From: an uncultured Clostridia bacterium
GTDB lineage: Bacteria; Bacillota; Clostridia; Christensenellales; Borkfalkiaceae
Length of the DNA stretch: 26,161 nt
Reading direction: 5' to 3'
Assembly: GCA_934247855.1 (NCBI GenBank)
Contig: CAKQKA010000008.1
Location: forward strand, 1 to 26,161
A program made the translations under genes and the position numbers. The notes beneath the pieces were generated by a model, which ran no database searches, was not told where the DNA came from, and saw only the letters and a list, made by a program, of their open reading frames with translations. Every line of letters starts with the position of its first letter. Position 1 is the stretch's first letter. Positions 7,130 to 14,824 of this stretch are shown one piece after another.

Positions 7130-7663
7130 ATGAATAAATTGCTATCCAAAAAATGCCTTTACTCGGGGCGTGTCTTAAATCTTTATCTTGACGAAATCGA
7201 GTGCGACGGCGTGGAGTGCAAGCGTGAAGTCGTTCGGCATAAGGGTGGTGCTACCGTTCTTGCCGAAAAAGGCGGGAAGTTTGCTTTCGTGCGGCAATAC
7301 AGGCACCCGATAGGTGAAAAAATTTGGGAATTGCCTGCAGGTACGCGCAATCAGGGCGAAGATCCTGAGGTTACCGCTCGCAGGGAACTCGAGGAAGAGT
7401 GCGGTATTGTTGCCGAAAAGCTCTACTATCTCGGTCGGTTTGCCGTTTCGCCCGGGTATACGGACGAAATCATTTATTTTTACTACGCCAACGAGTTCAA
7501 AAAAGGCACGGTTCATTTAGACGATGACGAGTTTCTGGCGTGTGAGTGGATCGATATAAATCGCGCGTACGAAATGGCTGATAACGGTGAGATTTACGAC
7601 GCAAAAACCCTTGTCGCGCTGTATAAACACCGCGCGGGGCTTATAAGCCCTGCAAAAAAGTAA
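7130..7663 (+). CDS. Nudix hydrolase, ADP-ribose pyrophosphatase type
   Basis: Hydrolyses nucleoside diphosphates linked to another moiety; the closest pattern is ADP-sugar/ADP-ribose pyrophosphatase (NudF-like), giving AMP and ribose 5-phosphate. 177 residues from the ATG at 7130, which has AAGGAAAG upstream; an upstream in-frame ATG at 7094 has none. The Nudix box is perfect: G71-x5-E77-x7-REL-EE-x-GI ending at 93, with the metal-binding glutamates in RELEEE (85-90). RQYRHP (55-60) and ELPAG (67-71) are typical of the ADP-ribose subgroup. A perfect 14-bp palindrome, GGGCTTATAAGCCC (7637-7650), lies in the last codons. The exact substrate is inference. Confidence 0.9.
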   Translation: MNKLLSKKCLYSGRVLNLYLDEIECDGVECKREVVRHKGGATVLAEKGGKFAFVRQYRHPIGEKIWELPAGTRNQGEDPEVTARRELEEECGIVAEKLYYLGRFAVSPGYTDEIIYFYYANEFKKGTVHLDDDEFLACEWIDINRAYEMADNGEIYDAKTLVALYKHRAGLISPAKK

Positions 7664-7793
7664 GTTTTGCAAAACTGTGCGCGCAAAGAATGTAGAAAAC
7701 ATTGTTTACTGCTTGTGGCAAATAAGTTTTTTATTCGGTCGGCTGTAAATGGTTGTAAGTTTTTACGATTTGCGGGCAATGGCAGATTTGCGG

Positions 7794-8108
7794 TCAATAG
7801 TATAGTTCGCGGTCGATAAGCCAAAAATTGTTATAAAATCCGAAGATCAGCACATACACGTTTATAGTTATAAGCACGGGCATCGTAATCATCAGAAACA
7901 GGCTCGAGAGTCTGTATTTGAATACGAACATCGCGATGTAAACGCCCGCCGCGCCGCCGAGCGCGCCGGCTATAAACAGTTTTCCGTCGGGAACGGATTT
8001 ATCGGAACATTCTTCGTGTTCTTTGCGCTGCATCATTATAAGTAAAAAACCGTAAACGTTTACGGCAACAAAATATACTATTACTATAACCTTAATAAAT
8101 ACGAGCAT
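7794..8108 (-). CDS. DUF1294 family small membrane protein
   Basis: 104 residues with an N-terminal membrane helix (about 3-25), a short charged cytosolic stretch (QRKEHEE, then a PDGKLF segment), a Gly-rich helix (IAGALGGAAGVYIAMFVF) and a C-terminal helix (about 72-93). This layout, with YGFLL near the start and GGxxGxxxxMxxF in the middle, matches DUF1294 proteins. Function is unknown. No good ribosome site precedes the ATG at 8108, and no in-frame alternative was found close by. It is convergent with the Nudix gene and divergent from nrdR. Confidence 0.8.
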   Translation of the reverse strand: MLVFIKVIVIVYFVAVNVYGFLLIMMQRKEHEECSDKSVPDGKLFIAGALGGAAGVYIAMFVFKYRLSSLFLMITMPVLITINVYVLIFGFYNNFWLIDRELYY

Positions 8109-8167
8109 AATAAAAGTTTGGGCAAATACCTCTTTTGTTATGCGCGATATTCACGCCCGCGGCTCTC

Positions 8168-8185
8168 GCGTTTGCATATAAACGC
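8168..8185. other. palindrome between divergent DUF1294 and nrdR genes
   Basis: GCGTTT-GCATAT-AAACGC: 6-bp arms around a self-complementary hexamer, making an 18-bp palindrome about 40 bp upstream of the nrdR start. It could be an operator; it does not match the NrdR box as I know it. Confidence 0.35.
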
Positions 8186-8227
8186 GTTAATAAGCGGATT
8201 TTAATGGAGAAAGACTAATTATTTGGT

Positions 8228-8686
8228 ATGAAATGTCAGTTTTGCGGTTGTCTTGAAAGCAAAGTCGTGGATTCGAGAATAAATGAGGACGGAACGGTCA
8301 TCCGCCGTCGTCGCGAGTGCGAAAAGTGCGGAAAACGTTTTACGACTTACGAAACGATCGAAGATTCGCCCGTTCTTGTAATTAAGGGGAGCGGTGCGCG
8401 TCAGACGTTCGATTCGAACAAGATTAAAAACGGAATTATAAAAGCGTGCGAAAAACGCCCGGTATCCATCAGCGAAATCGACGCGCTGGTGGACGATATC
8501 CAAAAACATATCGCCAATTCTATGGTGCAGGAAATTTCATCCAAGGACATAGGCGAGATGGTTATTGAACGGCTTAAGCAGCTTGACGAGGTTGCTTACG
8601 TCAGATTTGCGTCGGTGTATCGTCAATTCAAAGACATCAATTCGTTCATGGAGGAGCTTGCCAAAATGAACGGTGATAAAAAGTGA
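8228..8686 (+). CDS. nrdR: transcriptional repressor NrdR
   Basis: Nucleotide-sensing repressor of ribonucleotide reductase genes. The 152-residue length is typical. The N-terminal zinc ribbon uses C3/C6 and C31/C34 and has a basic RRRR stretch (26-29) for DNA contact. The ATP-cone domain (about 48-138) starts at VLVIKGSGARQTFD and binds ATP/dATP. The start MKCQFCG is the family's invariant start even though the nearest GGAG is about 19 nt upstream. The lipoprotein gene follows after 11 nt. No ribonucleotide reductase gene is in the window, so targets lie elsewhere. Confidence 0.97.
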   Translation: MKCQFCGCLESKVVDSRINEDGTVIRRRRECEKCGKRFTTYETIEDSPVLVIKGSGARQTFDSNKIKNGIIKACEKRPVSISEIDALVDDIQKHIANSMVQEISSKDIGEMVIERLKQLDEVAYVRFASVYRQFKDINSFMEELAKMNGDKK

Positions 8687-8697
8687 GGAGTCATAAT

Positions 8698-9315
8698 ATG
8701 AAAAAAATCATTTCGCTTGTAATGACCGTTGTTCTTGCGGTCGCCTGCCTTTCTTTCGTCGGTTGCAATAAGACCACTTATTCCTACTGGCAGACGCAGG
8801 GCGGTAAAGACGATCAGGAAAACCATATGTATAACGTTGCCGAACTTACGTTCTCTTCGGTAAAAGTATCGCAGGTATGGATCAACGTTTCCGACCTTAA
8901 GCCCGAAGAAACCGTTATCGAGATCGAACTCGGCACGTCGACGTCTACCACCACTACCGAAAGAATTTCGGCAAGAGTTACTCGTACCGATATTTCCAAG
9001 AGCAGTGAAAAGCAAGGTTGGATCAACGTTATGGATAAAACGACCACAAGAGCTTGTACGCGTGTTACCGTTCTTGTAACCGATAGTCTGAAGTTAAACG
9101 AAATCTGCCTTATCAACGAAAAGGGCGAACAAATCAGCCTGCAGTTTTCCAAGGGCGGAGTAAGAATGGACGCAAGCGAAAATATTTATACCAAGTCAGA
9201 ACTCGAAAAGCTCGCAAAGGACAACATTGCTTACAGCGAATATCCTTCTTACAATATCGCCGACGAGCAGGATAAGTTTCCCATGGAATATGCCAAAGAA
9301 CTCAAAAATGCGTAA
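8698..9315 (+). CDS. secreted lipoprotein of unknown function
   Basis: 205 residues from the ATG at 8698, which has GAGGAG 8 nt upstream. A type-II signal peptide is clear: MKKIIS, a hydrophobic core (VMTVVLAVACLSF) and the lipobox FVGC with the lipidated Cys23. The mature part (24-205) is rich in Thr/Ser and alternating hydrophobic residues, suggesting a beta-sandwich domain (about 45-160) that might bind carbohydrate or another surface ligand, then a helical tail. I recognise no family. It sits right behind nrdR and may share its transcript. Surface anchoring is well supported; the ligand is not known. Confidence 0.85.
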   Translation: MKKIISLVMTVVLAVACLSFVGCNKTTYSYWQTQGGKDDQENHMYNVAELTFSSVKVSQVWINVSDLKPEETVIEIELGTSTSTTTTERISARVTRTDISKSSEKQGWINVMDKTTTRACTRVTVLVTDSLKLNEICLINEKGEQISLQFSKGGVRMDASENIYTKSELEKLAKDNIAYSEYPSYNIADEQDKFPMEYAKELKNA

Positions 9316-9319
9316 TGAT

Positions 9320-9412
9320 CGACTTATAAGCCGACTTATTTAAAAATTGATTATTTGCTTTGTTAGGCTGAATTATATGCCGAAACGGCGAATAATCGAC
9401 TTATTGACCGAC
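9320..9412 (+). repeat. short scattered CGACTTAT repeats
   Basis: CGACTTAT occurs at 9320-9327, 9332-9339 and 9397-9404, with a related CGACTTTT at 9411-9418; a small GCCG-AAA-CGGC hairpin lies between (9379-9389). It could be a binding-site cluster or local duplication. No gene lies in 9316-9529. Confidence 0.3.
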
Positions 9413-9425
9413 TTTTTGTTAAAAA

Positions 9426-9485
9426 GGGCGGTAAAAAACGCGAATAACAACCGCCCGTGTCCGTATAGGTCAGCGAGCGGTTTTT
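9426..9485 (+). terminator. terminator with a competing upstream hairpin (possible attenuator)
   Basis: An imperfect stem (arms about 9449-9462 and 9468-9482, GTATA loop) runs into T5 at 9481-9485, a credible intrinsic terminator. Its left arm contains ACCGCCC (9450-9456), which can instead pair perfectly with GGGCGGT (9426-9432). The two structures exclude each other, the layout of an attenuator. It lies 45 nt upstream of the HNH gene. Confidence 0.45.
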
Positions 9486-9529
9486 GCTAAGCAAAGTTTT
9501 TGCGAATCGAAATTTCGGGGTGCAGAGAA

Positions 9530-9991
9530 ATGGAAAAAAAGACGTATAAATTGATGATGAAGCCCGTGCCCGATTCTTGCTGGTATTCCAATCTTCGGTC
9601 GGCTTTGCCCAAAAAAATCTGGGATATTTTAAGGCATGACGCATACGATCGGGCGGGCGGCAAGTGCATGATTTGCGGACGTAAAACAACTCGGCTCGAG
9701 GCGCACGAGGATTGGAGTTACGACGAGAAAAATTGCGTTCAGAAACTCGACAACATTCTTGCATTGTGCCATGATTGCCACGCCGTTATTCATATAGGGC
9801 GCACGCAGCTTTACGGTGACGAGGACAGGGCGATAGCGCATTTTTGCAAGGTGAATAATTGCGGTTATTCCGATTACATAAAAAAATTGGGCGAAGCTAA
9901 CGAGTATCATCAAAGGCTCAACCGCGTTCCCGAATGGAAACTCGACGTCGATTTTATCACAGATGTATTAAAACGTCACGGCGTGGAATAA
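9530..9991 (+). CDS. HNH-type zinc-binding protein (putative HNH endonuclease)
   Basis: 153 residues from the ATG at 9530; an earlier in-frame ATG at 9500 lies 14 nt after the putative terminator and has no ribosome site. The core is a treble-clef HNH module: CMIC (C46, C49), LEAHE with H59, an Asn at 75 in KLDN, and CHDCH (C80, C83, H84), then HIG (H88). H59-N75-H84 fit the HNH triad and the four cysteines a structural zinc. The rest is short and helical with no other domain, as in stand-alone HNH proteins of chromosomes and prophages. No phage, intein or restriction genes are adjacent, so its role is open; nuclease activity is inference. Confidence 0.8.
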   Translation: MEKKTYKLMMKPVPDSCWYSNLRSALPKKIWDILRHDAYDRAGGKCMICGRKTTRLEAHEDWSYDEKNCVQKLDNILALCHDCHAVIHIGRTQLYGDEDRAIAHFCKVNNCGYSDYIKKLGEANEYHQRLNRVPEWKLDVDFITDVLKRHGVE

Positions 9992-10037
9992 ATTACATTT
10001 TATAAATAGTATAATATATCGACGGAAAGAAAATTAA

Positions 10038-11018
10038 ATGGTAAAAAAGCGGGGCTATAAGTCGATTATCGATATAAACGAGCAAAAAAAGGCGGACGAT
10101 ATAAAGTATTGTTCCGCAATAATTATTGCGTTTTTGTTTTGTCTTTTGTCTATAATTTCGGTTTGCTCCGCATATTTTCGGCTGTATCGCGGCAAGTCGG
10201 GTTACGCATATTATTTGCCGGCAATAGTACCGCTTATCATTTGCGTGTTTTCGCTTTTTATCTGCCGTTTACAGGTAAAAAACGCTTTGGGGACGGCGGT
10301 AAGATTTTGTTTTGCGTCGGCATGCGTTCTTGCCGCTGCGATTTTTGCGCCGTATATTGCAGGTTTCTTCTCGTCCTGCTCGGCTATACGTTCGTTTATT
10401 TCGGCATACGGGGCGTTTGCCGTGCCTGCATATATCGTTTTCGAGATTCTGCAGGTGGTAATTTTGCCCGTGCCGGGCATAGTATCGATCGCCGCGGGTA
10501 CATATTTGTTCGGTATGTTTCAGGGCGGGTTATATAGTTTTATCGGAATAACGATAGGTTCGTTTATCGCCTTTTATGCGGGCAGGAATTTCGGGCGGAA
10601 AGCCGTTAATTTTCTTGCGGACGACGGACTTGAAAAATTCGCGTCCGTGCTCAAAGGCAAAGATAAAACCTTGCTTGCGGCGATGTTTATTTTGCCGTTT
10701 TTCCCCGACGATTTACTGTGCTTCGTCGCGGGGCTTTCGTCAATGAGTTTAAAATATTTTGCCGTCGTAATGACTTCATCAAGGCTGGTTTCGTCGTTCA
10801 CGGCGTCTTGCTTTATCGGCGGCGTACCGCTTGACACGCCGTTCGGAATAGCCGTGTGGTGCGGCGTTGTCGCGTTTTTTATCGCCGCTTACATTATAAT
10901 AAAAACAAGGGGGAAAAGCATTGCGTTATGGATACAAAAGATTACGAAAAATCGGCGTATAGGTCGGTTAACGGCACTTTCGCCGAAAAATCGGTCGTCG
11001 AAAAACGCGAAAGGGTAA
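10038..11018 (+). CDS. DedA/TVP38 (VTT-domain) membrane protein with N-terminal extension
   Basis: Integral membrane protein of the TVP38/TMEM64 (SNARE-associated/VTT) family, linked to lipid scrambling and membrane homeostasis. 326 residues; GGAAAG precedes the ATG and a TATAAT lies at 10010-10015. Predicted membrane helices are near 24-48, 58-78 and 87-112, an N-terminal part longer than in minimal family members. The VTT core (about 130-260) includes VILPVPGIVSIAAGTYLFG, the re-entrant GxxxGSFIAFYAGRNFGR segment and LPFFPDDLLCFVAGLSSM. A last helix (about 270-290) and a basic tail follow. The final 91 nt overlap the start of the polymerase gene. Confidence 0.88.
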   Translation: MVKKRGYKSIIDINEQKKADDIKYCSAIIIAFLFCLLSIISVCSAYFRLYRGKSGYAYYLPAIVPLIICVFSLFICRLQVKNALGTAVRFCFASACVLAAAIFAPYIAGFFSSCSAIRSFISAYGAFAVPAYIVFEILQVVILPVPGIVSIAAGTYLFGMFQGGLYSFIGITIGSFIAFYAGRNFGRKAVNFLADDGLEKFASVLKGKDKTLLAAMFILPFFPDDLLCFVAGLSSMSLKYFAVVMTSSRLVSSFTASCFIGGVPLDTPFGIAVWCGVVAFFIAAYIIIKTRGKSIALWIQKITKNRRIGRLTALSPKNRSSKNAKG

Positions 11019-12220
11019 TACTGCATTCCGACCTGAACAATTTTTTTGCGAGCGTAGAAACCGCGCTTAACCCCGACCTTAAAGACAAGGCTGTGGCCGT
11101 GTGCGGCAGCGCGGAAAACAGACACGGCATAGTTTTAGCCAAAAGCGAAAAGGCAAAGGCGTACGGCGTAAAAACCACTATGACGATTATCGAGGCGAAA
11201 AGGCTTTGCCCCGATCTTATCACGGTGGGTTCGCATTACAAAGAATATGCCGAATATTCTAAAAAAGTGCGCGAGATTTATTCGCGTTTTACCGATATGC
11301 AGGAGCCGTTCGGCATCGACGAATCCTGGCTTGACGTAACCGACAGCGGGCGGCTGGGCAGCGGCGAGCAGATTGCCGACGAGATAAGGCGGCTTGTCAA
11401 ACAAGAACTCGATCTTACGTGTTCCGTCGGCGTCAGTTTTAATAAGGTGTTTGCAAAACTCGGTTCGGACTTGAAAAAGCCCGACGGCACTACGATCATC
11501 TCGCGTGAAAATTTTCGGCAAAAAGTGTGGTGTCTGCCCGTTGAAAATTTGCTGTACGTCGGCAAGGCAACGCTTAAAGAACTCAATAAATACAACATAT
11601 TTTCAATCGGCGATCTCGCTAAAACTTCGCCCGATTTTTTAAAGGAAAAGTTTGGCAAGGGCGGTGAAACACTTTACGCTTACGCCAACGGACTTGACGA
11701 TTCGCCCGTGCACCGGGCCGACGAGGTTCGCGCCCCCGAATCTATCGGCAACAGCGTTACTCTGTATCGCGATCTTAAAAACAACGATGAGGTGCGATCG
11801 GTTCTCGCGTCGCTTTGCGAGAAAGTGTCGGCAAGGCTGATGAAAAGCGGCGTAGGCGAAGCGACGGTTATTACCATGAGCGTGCGCGACGGAAATCTTA
11901 AATGGTTTTCGCGGCAGGAAAAATTGCCTTATCCCACCGTGCTGTACGAAGATTTCTTAAAGTCGGCTTACGGTTTGTTCGTCCGTAATTACGATTGGAA
12001 AACGCTCGTCAGAAGCATAGGCGTTACGGTGAGCGGTTTTGAAAAGGGCGCGGAACAGGTTTCGTTTTTCAAGCCCGACGAAAAGTACGAAAAGCGCGTT
12101 ACGCTTGAAAACGCAGTGGGCAAAATTCGCGAAAAGTACGGCAACGCGGGCATCAAGCGCGGAATAACCATGATCGACGAAACGTTGATACCCAAAGACC
12201 GCGACGAGGACGAGGACTGA
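10928..12220 (+). CDS. dinB: Y-family translesion DNA polymerase (DinB/Pol IV type)
   Basis: Error-prone polymerase that copies past lesions. 430 residues from the ATG at 10928, preceded by AAGGGGGAAA. The start lies inside the upstream DedA gene (91-nt overlap). Catalytic residues: D35 in HSDLNNFFASVE, D131 and E132 in GIDESWLDVT; F40 sits at the steric-gate position. SVGVSFNKVFAKLGSDLKKP (166-185) is the family's finger/palm signature, then HhH and little-finger domains (about 205-375). QVSFF (377-381) is a beta-clamp-binding motif. The DLNNFF and DESWLD variants are typical of the second Firmicutes DinB subgroup rather than E. coli Pol IV. No LexA-like operator was recognised nearby. Confidence 0.93.
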   Translation: MDTKDYEKSAYRSVNGTFAEKSVVEKRERVILHSDLNNFFASVETALNPDLKDKAVAVCGSAENRHGIVLAKSEKAKAYGVKTTMTIIEAKRLCPDLITVGSHYKEYAEYSKKVREIYSRFTDMQEPFGIDESWLDVTDSGRLGSGEQIADEIRRLVKQELDLTCSVGVSFNKVFAKLGSDLKKPDGTTIISRENFRQKVWCLPVENLLYVGKATLKELNKYNIFSIGDLAKTSPDFLKEKFGKGGETLYAYANGLDDSPVHRADEVRAPESIGNSVTLYRDLKNNDEVRSVLASLCEKVSARLMKSGVGEATVITMSVRDGNLKWFSRQEKLPYPTVLYEDFLKSAYGLFVRNYDWKTLVRSIGVTVSGFEKGAEQVSFFKPDEKYEKRVTLENAVGKIREKYGNAGIKRGITMIDETLIPKDRDEDED

Positions 12221-12299
12221 TTTTCGGGCAAAACCCGCTCGGGCGAAAAATTTTTCGCTTTCGCCGCTCAAACATTTTATATATAAGGTCGTCTATCGC

Positions 12300-12328
12300 T
12301 TGCAAAACGGCGGCGAATATGATATAGT
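12300..12328 (+). promoter_or_regulatory. putative galT promoter
   Basis: TTGCAA (12300-12305), 17-nt spacer, TATAGT (12323-12328). The leader of about 100 nt contains a hairpin TTGCCC/GGGCAA near 12359-12375. Confidence 0.55.
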
Positions 12329-12434
12329 TAAATCGTATGTGGCGTTTTTCGGCTGCTGCTTGCCCTCGGCGGGCAAACGGCGTTCGCACAAACGGCGCAT
12401 ACTTGAAAAGTGTATTTTCTAAAGAGGTTAATTT

Positions 12435-13979
12435 ATGGTCGACGGAAAGATTCTTGTTGAAAAACTGGTCGAATACGCAAAGGATTTTTTATACTTGTCC
12501 GAATATGACGATACGTATATACGCAACATATTGCTTGGTGAATTAGGTCTTACCGCCGCGGCGGTCGATTACACGGTAGATAAAAACGCTATCGCTGCGA
12601 TGACCGTGCCCGACGAGTTGTTTAACGACGTTATGGCGTATGCGGAAGAAAACTCGCTTTGCGAAAAAGGGTATGAAGAGATATTCGCAACCTACATATT
12701 CGGTCTTATTTCGCCTATGCCGTCGGAGGTTAACCGTCAGATGCGCACGTTGCGCGAAAAGATCAGCGCGAAAGCCGCTTGCGAGTATTTGTACGAACTC
12801 GGCATCAAAAACAATTACATACGAAAAACCGCTATAGATAAAAATATCGGTTGGGAATATAAGGACGGCAACCGCACGTTAGAGATAACCATCAACCTTT
12901 CCAAACCCGAAAAGGACAATAAGGATATTGCAAAGCTTGTTTCCGCGCCTAAGGATACCACGAAATATCCGCTTTGCCTGCTCTGCCACGAAAACGAGGG
13001 GTACAGGGGCACGCTTACGCACCCCGCGCGTACCAATCTTCGTACTTTCCGGATGACTCTCGGCGGCGAAACATGGTATATGCAGTATTCTCCGTATGCA
13101 TATTTCTTCCAGCACTGCATTGTTTTCTCGTCCAACCACACGCCTATGCGCATAACCCGCCGGACGGTGGAAAAATTATTCGACTTTATCGAATACGTTC
13201 CGCATTATTTCGTGGGCAGCAATTCCGATCTGCCCATCGTTGGCGGTTCAATTTTGAATCATGAACATTATCAGGGCGGTCTGCATCAGTTGCCTATGCA
13301 TAAAGCGGGCAATCTGCGCACGTTCAGGCACGAAAGTTATCCCGACGTGGAAATCGCTCAGGTGGACTGGTATAATTCGGTCATTCGTCTTTCGGGCTTT
13401 AACCGCAACACGGTAAGCGAACTTGCGGGCGAGGTTATCGAGGGGTGGAAAAGATATTCCAACGAAAGCGTTGATATCATTGCCGAAGAGGACGGCGTTC
13501 GCCACAACACCTGTACGACGATTGCAAGGTTCTTGCCAGACAATCGCTACAGCGTAGATATAATTTTAAGAAACAACCGCACAAACGAAGAATACCCGGA
13601 CGGCATTTTCCATGCTCATCCCGAATATCATAACATTAAAAAAGAGGGTATCGGGCTTATAGAGGCGATGGGTATGTTTATTTTGCCCGCAAGGCTTAAA
13701 CGCCAGCTCGGCGAAATCGCGCAGATTATGTGCGGCAAAACGCCTTACGATAAGGACGCTATCGCCGATCCGTCGCATTCGCTGTACGTTCACCGCGATA
13801 TGATTGCAAAACTTATGGCGCGCGGCACCGTACGCGACGAAAAGACAGCTAACCGCCTTATAACCGATTATGTCAACGACGTTTGCGTGCATATTCTCGA
13901 GAACACCGCCGTGTTCAAAGCCGATAACGACGGCAAAGTCGCGTTCAACAGATTTTTGCAAAGCCTCGGTATTAAATAA
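12435..13979 (+). CDS. galT: UTP-hexose-1-phosphate uridylyltransferase, class II GalT
   Basis: Leloir-pathway enzyme exchanging UMP between UDP-glucose and galactose 1-phosphate. The 514 residues match the long Firmicutes GalT class, distinct from the roughly 350-residue E. coli type. The N-terminal GalT domain (about 20-230) includes NEGYRGTLTHPARTNLR (187-203). The C-terminal half includes the conserved segment after HCIVFSSNHTPM and the class-II active-site motif NHEHYQGG (275-282), where H278 is the likely uridylylated histidine. AGAGG precedes the ATG. No galK or galE is adjacent, so the pathway partners are elsewhere. The stop codon sits in a 15-bp tandem duplication. Confidence 0.95.
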   Translation: MVDGKILVEKLVEYAKDFLYLSEYDDTYIRNILLGELGLTAAAVDYTVDKNAIAAMTVPDELFNDVMAYAEENSLCEKGYEEIFATYIFGLISPMPSEVNRQMRTLREKISAKAACEYLYELGIKNNYIRKTAIDKNIGWEYKDGNRTLEITINLSKPEKDNKDIAKLVSAPKDTTKYPLCLLCHENEGYRGTLTHPARTNLRTFRMTLGGETWYMQYSPYAYFFQHCIVFSSNHTPMRITRRTVEKLFDFIEYVPHYFVGSNSDLPIVGGSILNHEHYQGGLHQLPMHKAGNLRTFRHESYPDVEIAQVDWYNSVIRLSGFNRNTVSELAGEVIEGWKRYSNESVDIIAEEDGVRHNTCTTIARFLPDNRYSVDIILRNNRTNEEYPDGIFHAHPEYHNIKKEGIGLIEAMGMFILPARLKRQLGEIAQIMCGKTPYDKDAIADPSHSLYVHRDMIAKLMARGTVRDEKTANRLITDYVNDVCVHILENTAVFKADNDGKVAFNRFLQSLGIK

Positions 13980-13995
13980 ATCGGTATTAAATAAA
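13966..13995 (+). repeat. 15-bp perfect tandem duplication over the galT stop
   Basis: TCGGTATTAAATAAA occurs twice back to back (13966-13980 and 13981-13995). The first copy encodes the last residues and TAA; the second lies just outside. It looks like a recent slippage duplication without effect on the protein. Confidence 0.85.
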
Positions 13996-14078
13996 TTCGG
14001 GGGCTGAAGTTTGCGGCAGTCGTGCGCGACAAAGCAAAGCGATAAAACGACACGTTCTTAAATACAGGGATAAAGAAT

Positions 14079-14501
14079 ATGGAATACAGAAGATTTGGTA
14101 ACGATATAGCGATCAGACTCGATCGCGGCGAAGAAATTCTTACTCAACTGAAAAAAGTTTGCCTTGCCGAAAGCGTTAAAGTCGCTTCGGTTTCGGCGAT
14201 CGGCGCAACCGACGATTTTACCGTCGGCGTGCTTGACGTTAAAGCGCACAACTACCTTTCAAATGACTATAACGGTAATCATGAAATCGTTTCGCTTTGC
14301 GGTAACGTTACCACGAAAGACGGCGAATTTTACGCTCATTTACACATGAGCGCGTCCGACAAGGACGGAAAGACCGTCGGCGGTCATCTCAACCGCGCCG
14401 TCATCAGCGCGACATGCGAGATGTTCGTTCATGTTATCGACGCAAAAATCGAAAGAAAGTTTGACGAAGAAGTCGGGCTTAATCTCTTTAAATTTGAATA
14501 A
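14079..14501 (+). CDS. PPC/DUF296-domain protein
   Basis: 140 residues forming one complete PPC (plants and prokaryotes conserved) domain. In plants this domain accompanies AT-hook DNA-binding motifs; the bacterial stand-alone versions have no assigned reaction. It starts with the typical MEYRRFGNDIAIRLDRGEEI and keeps the conserved histidines of HLH (87-89) and GGHL (101-104), which in solved family members form a metal or ligand site on a trimer. No AT-hook is present. A weak AGGGA site precedes the ATG. It lies 99 nt after galT and is closed by the terminator at 14511-14538, so a shared transcript with galT is possible. Confidence 0.9.
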   Translation: MEYRRFGNDIAIRLDRGEEILTQLKKVCLAESVKVASVSAIGATDDFTVGVLDVKAHNYLSNDYNGNHEIVSLCGNVTTKDGEFYAHLHMSASDKDGKTVGGHLNRAVISATCEMFVHVIDAKIERKFDEEVGLNLFKFE

Positions 14502-14510
14502 ACCACGGTA

Positions 14511-14538
14511 AAATCGGGGCGTTTTTGCTCCGATTTTT
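14511..14538 (+). terminator. intrinsic terminator after the PPC gene
   Basis: AAATCGGGGC / GCTCCGATTT stem (one G-T pair) with a GTTTTT loop, ending in T5 (14534-14538), 10 nt after the stop codon. Confidence 0.85.
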
Positions 14539-14765
14539 GTCGTATTATAAGGCGGCGTATTTTTTGCGTTTTTGCCATATGTTGTGCTTTTGTTATCGGT
14601 TTTAACCGGATTTTAAAGATAAAAAGACTTTGTTTTTGTACAAAGCGACATAAGGTTGAATCTGGCAGGAAATATTCCGCATAAAATGAGCGATTTTGAA
14701 AAATATGTTGCTTTTAGGGCGACGGTTGAAGCGAAATTGCGCGAACATTTTTAATTTGAAAACGT

Positions 14766-14794
14766 TTGATTTTTATTATAAAAAAGTATATAAT
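14766..14794 (+). promoter_or_regulatory. strong promoter of the decarboxylase operon
   Basis: TTGATT (14766-14771), 17-nt spacer, perfect TATAAT (14789-14794). The start falls near 14801, leaving a leader of about 24 nt with GGAGGAG before the ATG at 14825. The preceding 220 bp (14539-14765) hold no credible gene. Confidence 0.85.
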
Positions 14795-14824
14795 TTCAAC
14801 GTAAATTATACTTGGAGGAGTTTT

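Noticed and set aside
7637..7670. Palindrome GGGCTTATAAGCCC and the following GCAAAA/TTTTGC as a Nudix terminator
   Set aside because: The palindrome is inside the coding sequence and the second hairpin is A/T-only with no T-run after it.
14686..14754. 22-codon frame (MSDFEKYVAF...) ahead of the decarboxylase operon
   Set aside because: It looks protein-like, but no properly spaced ribosome site was found and it ends upstream of the operon promoter; too short to support without homologues.
14696..14824. 43-residue N-terminal extension of the first carboxyltransferase
   Set aside because: It would start upstream of the -35/-10 promoter at 14766-14794; the ATG at 14825 has an ideal GGAGGAG site.
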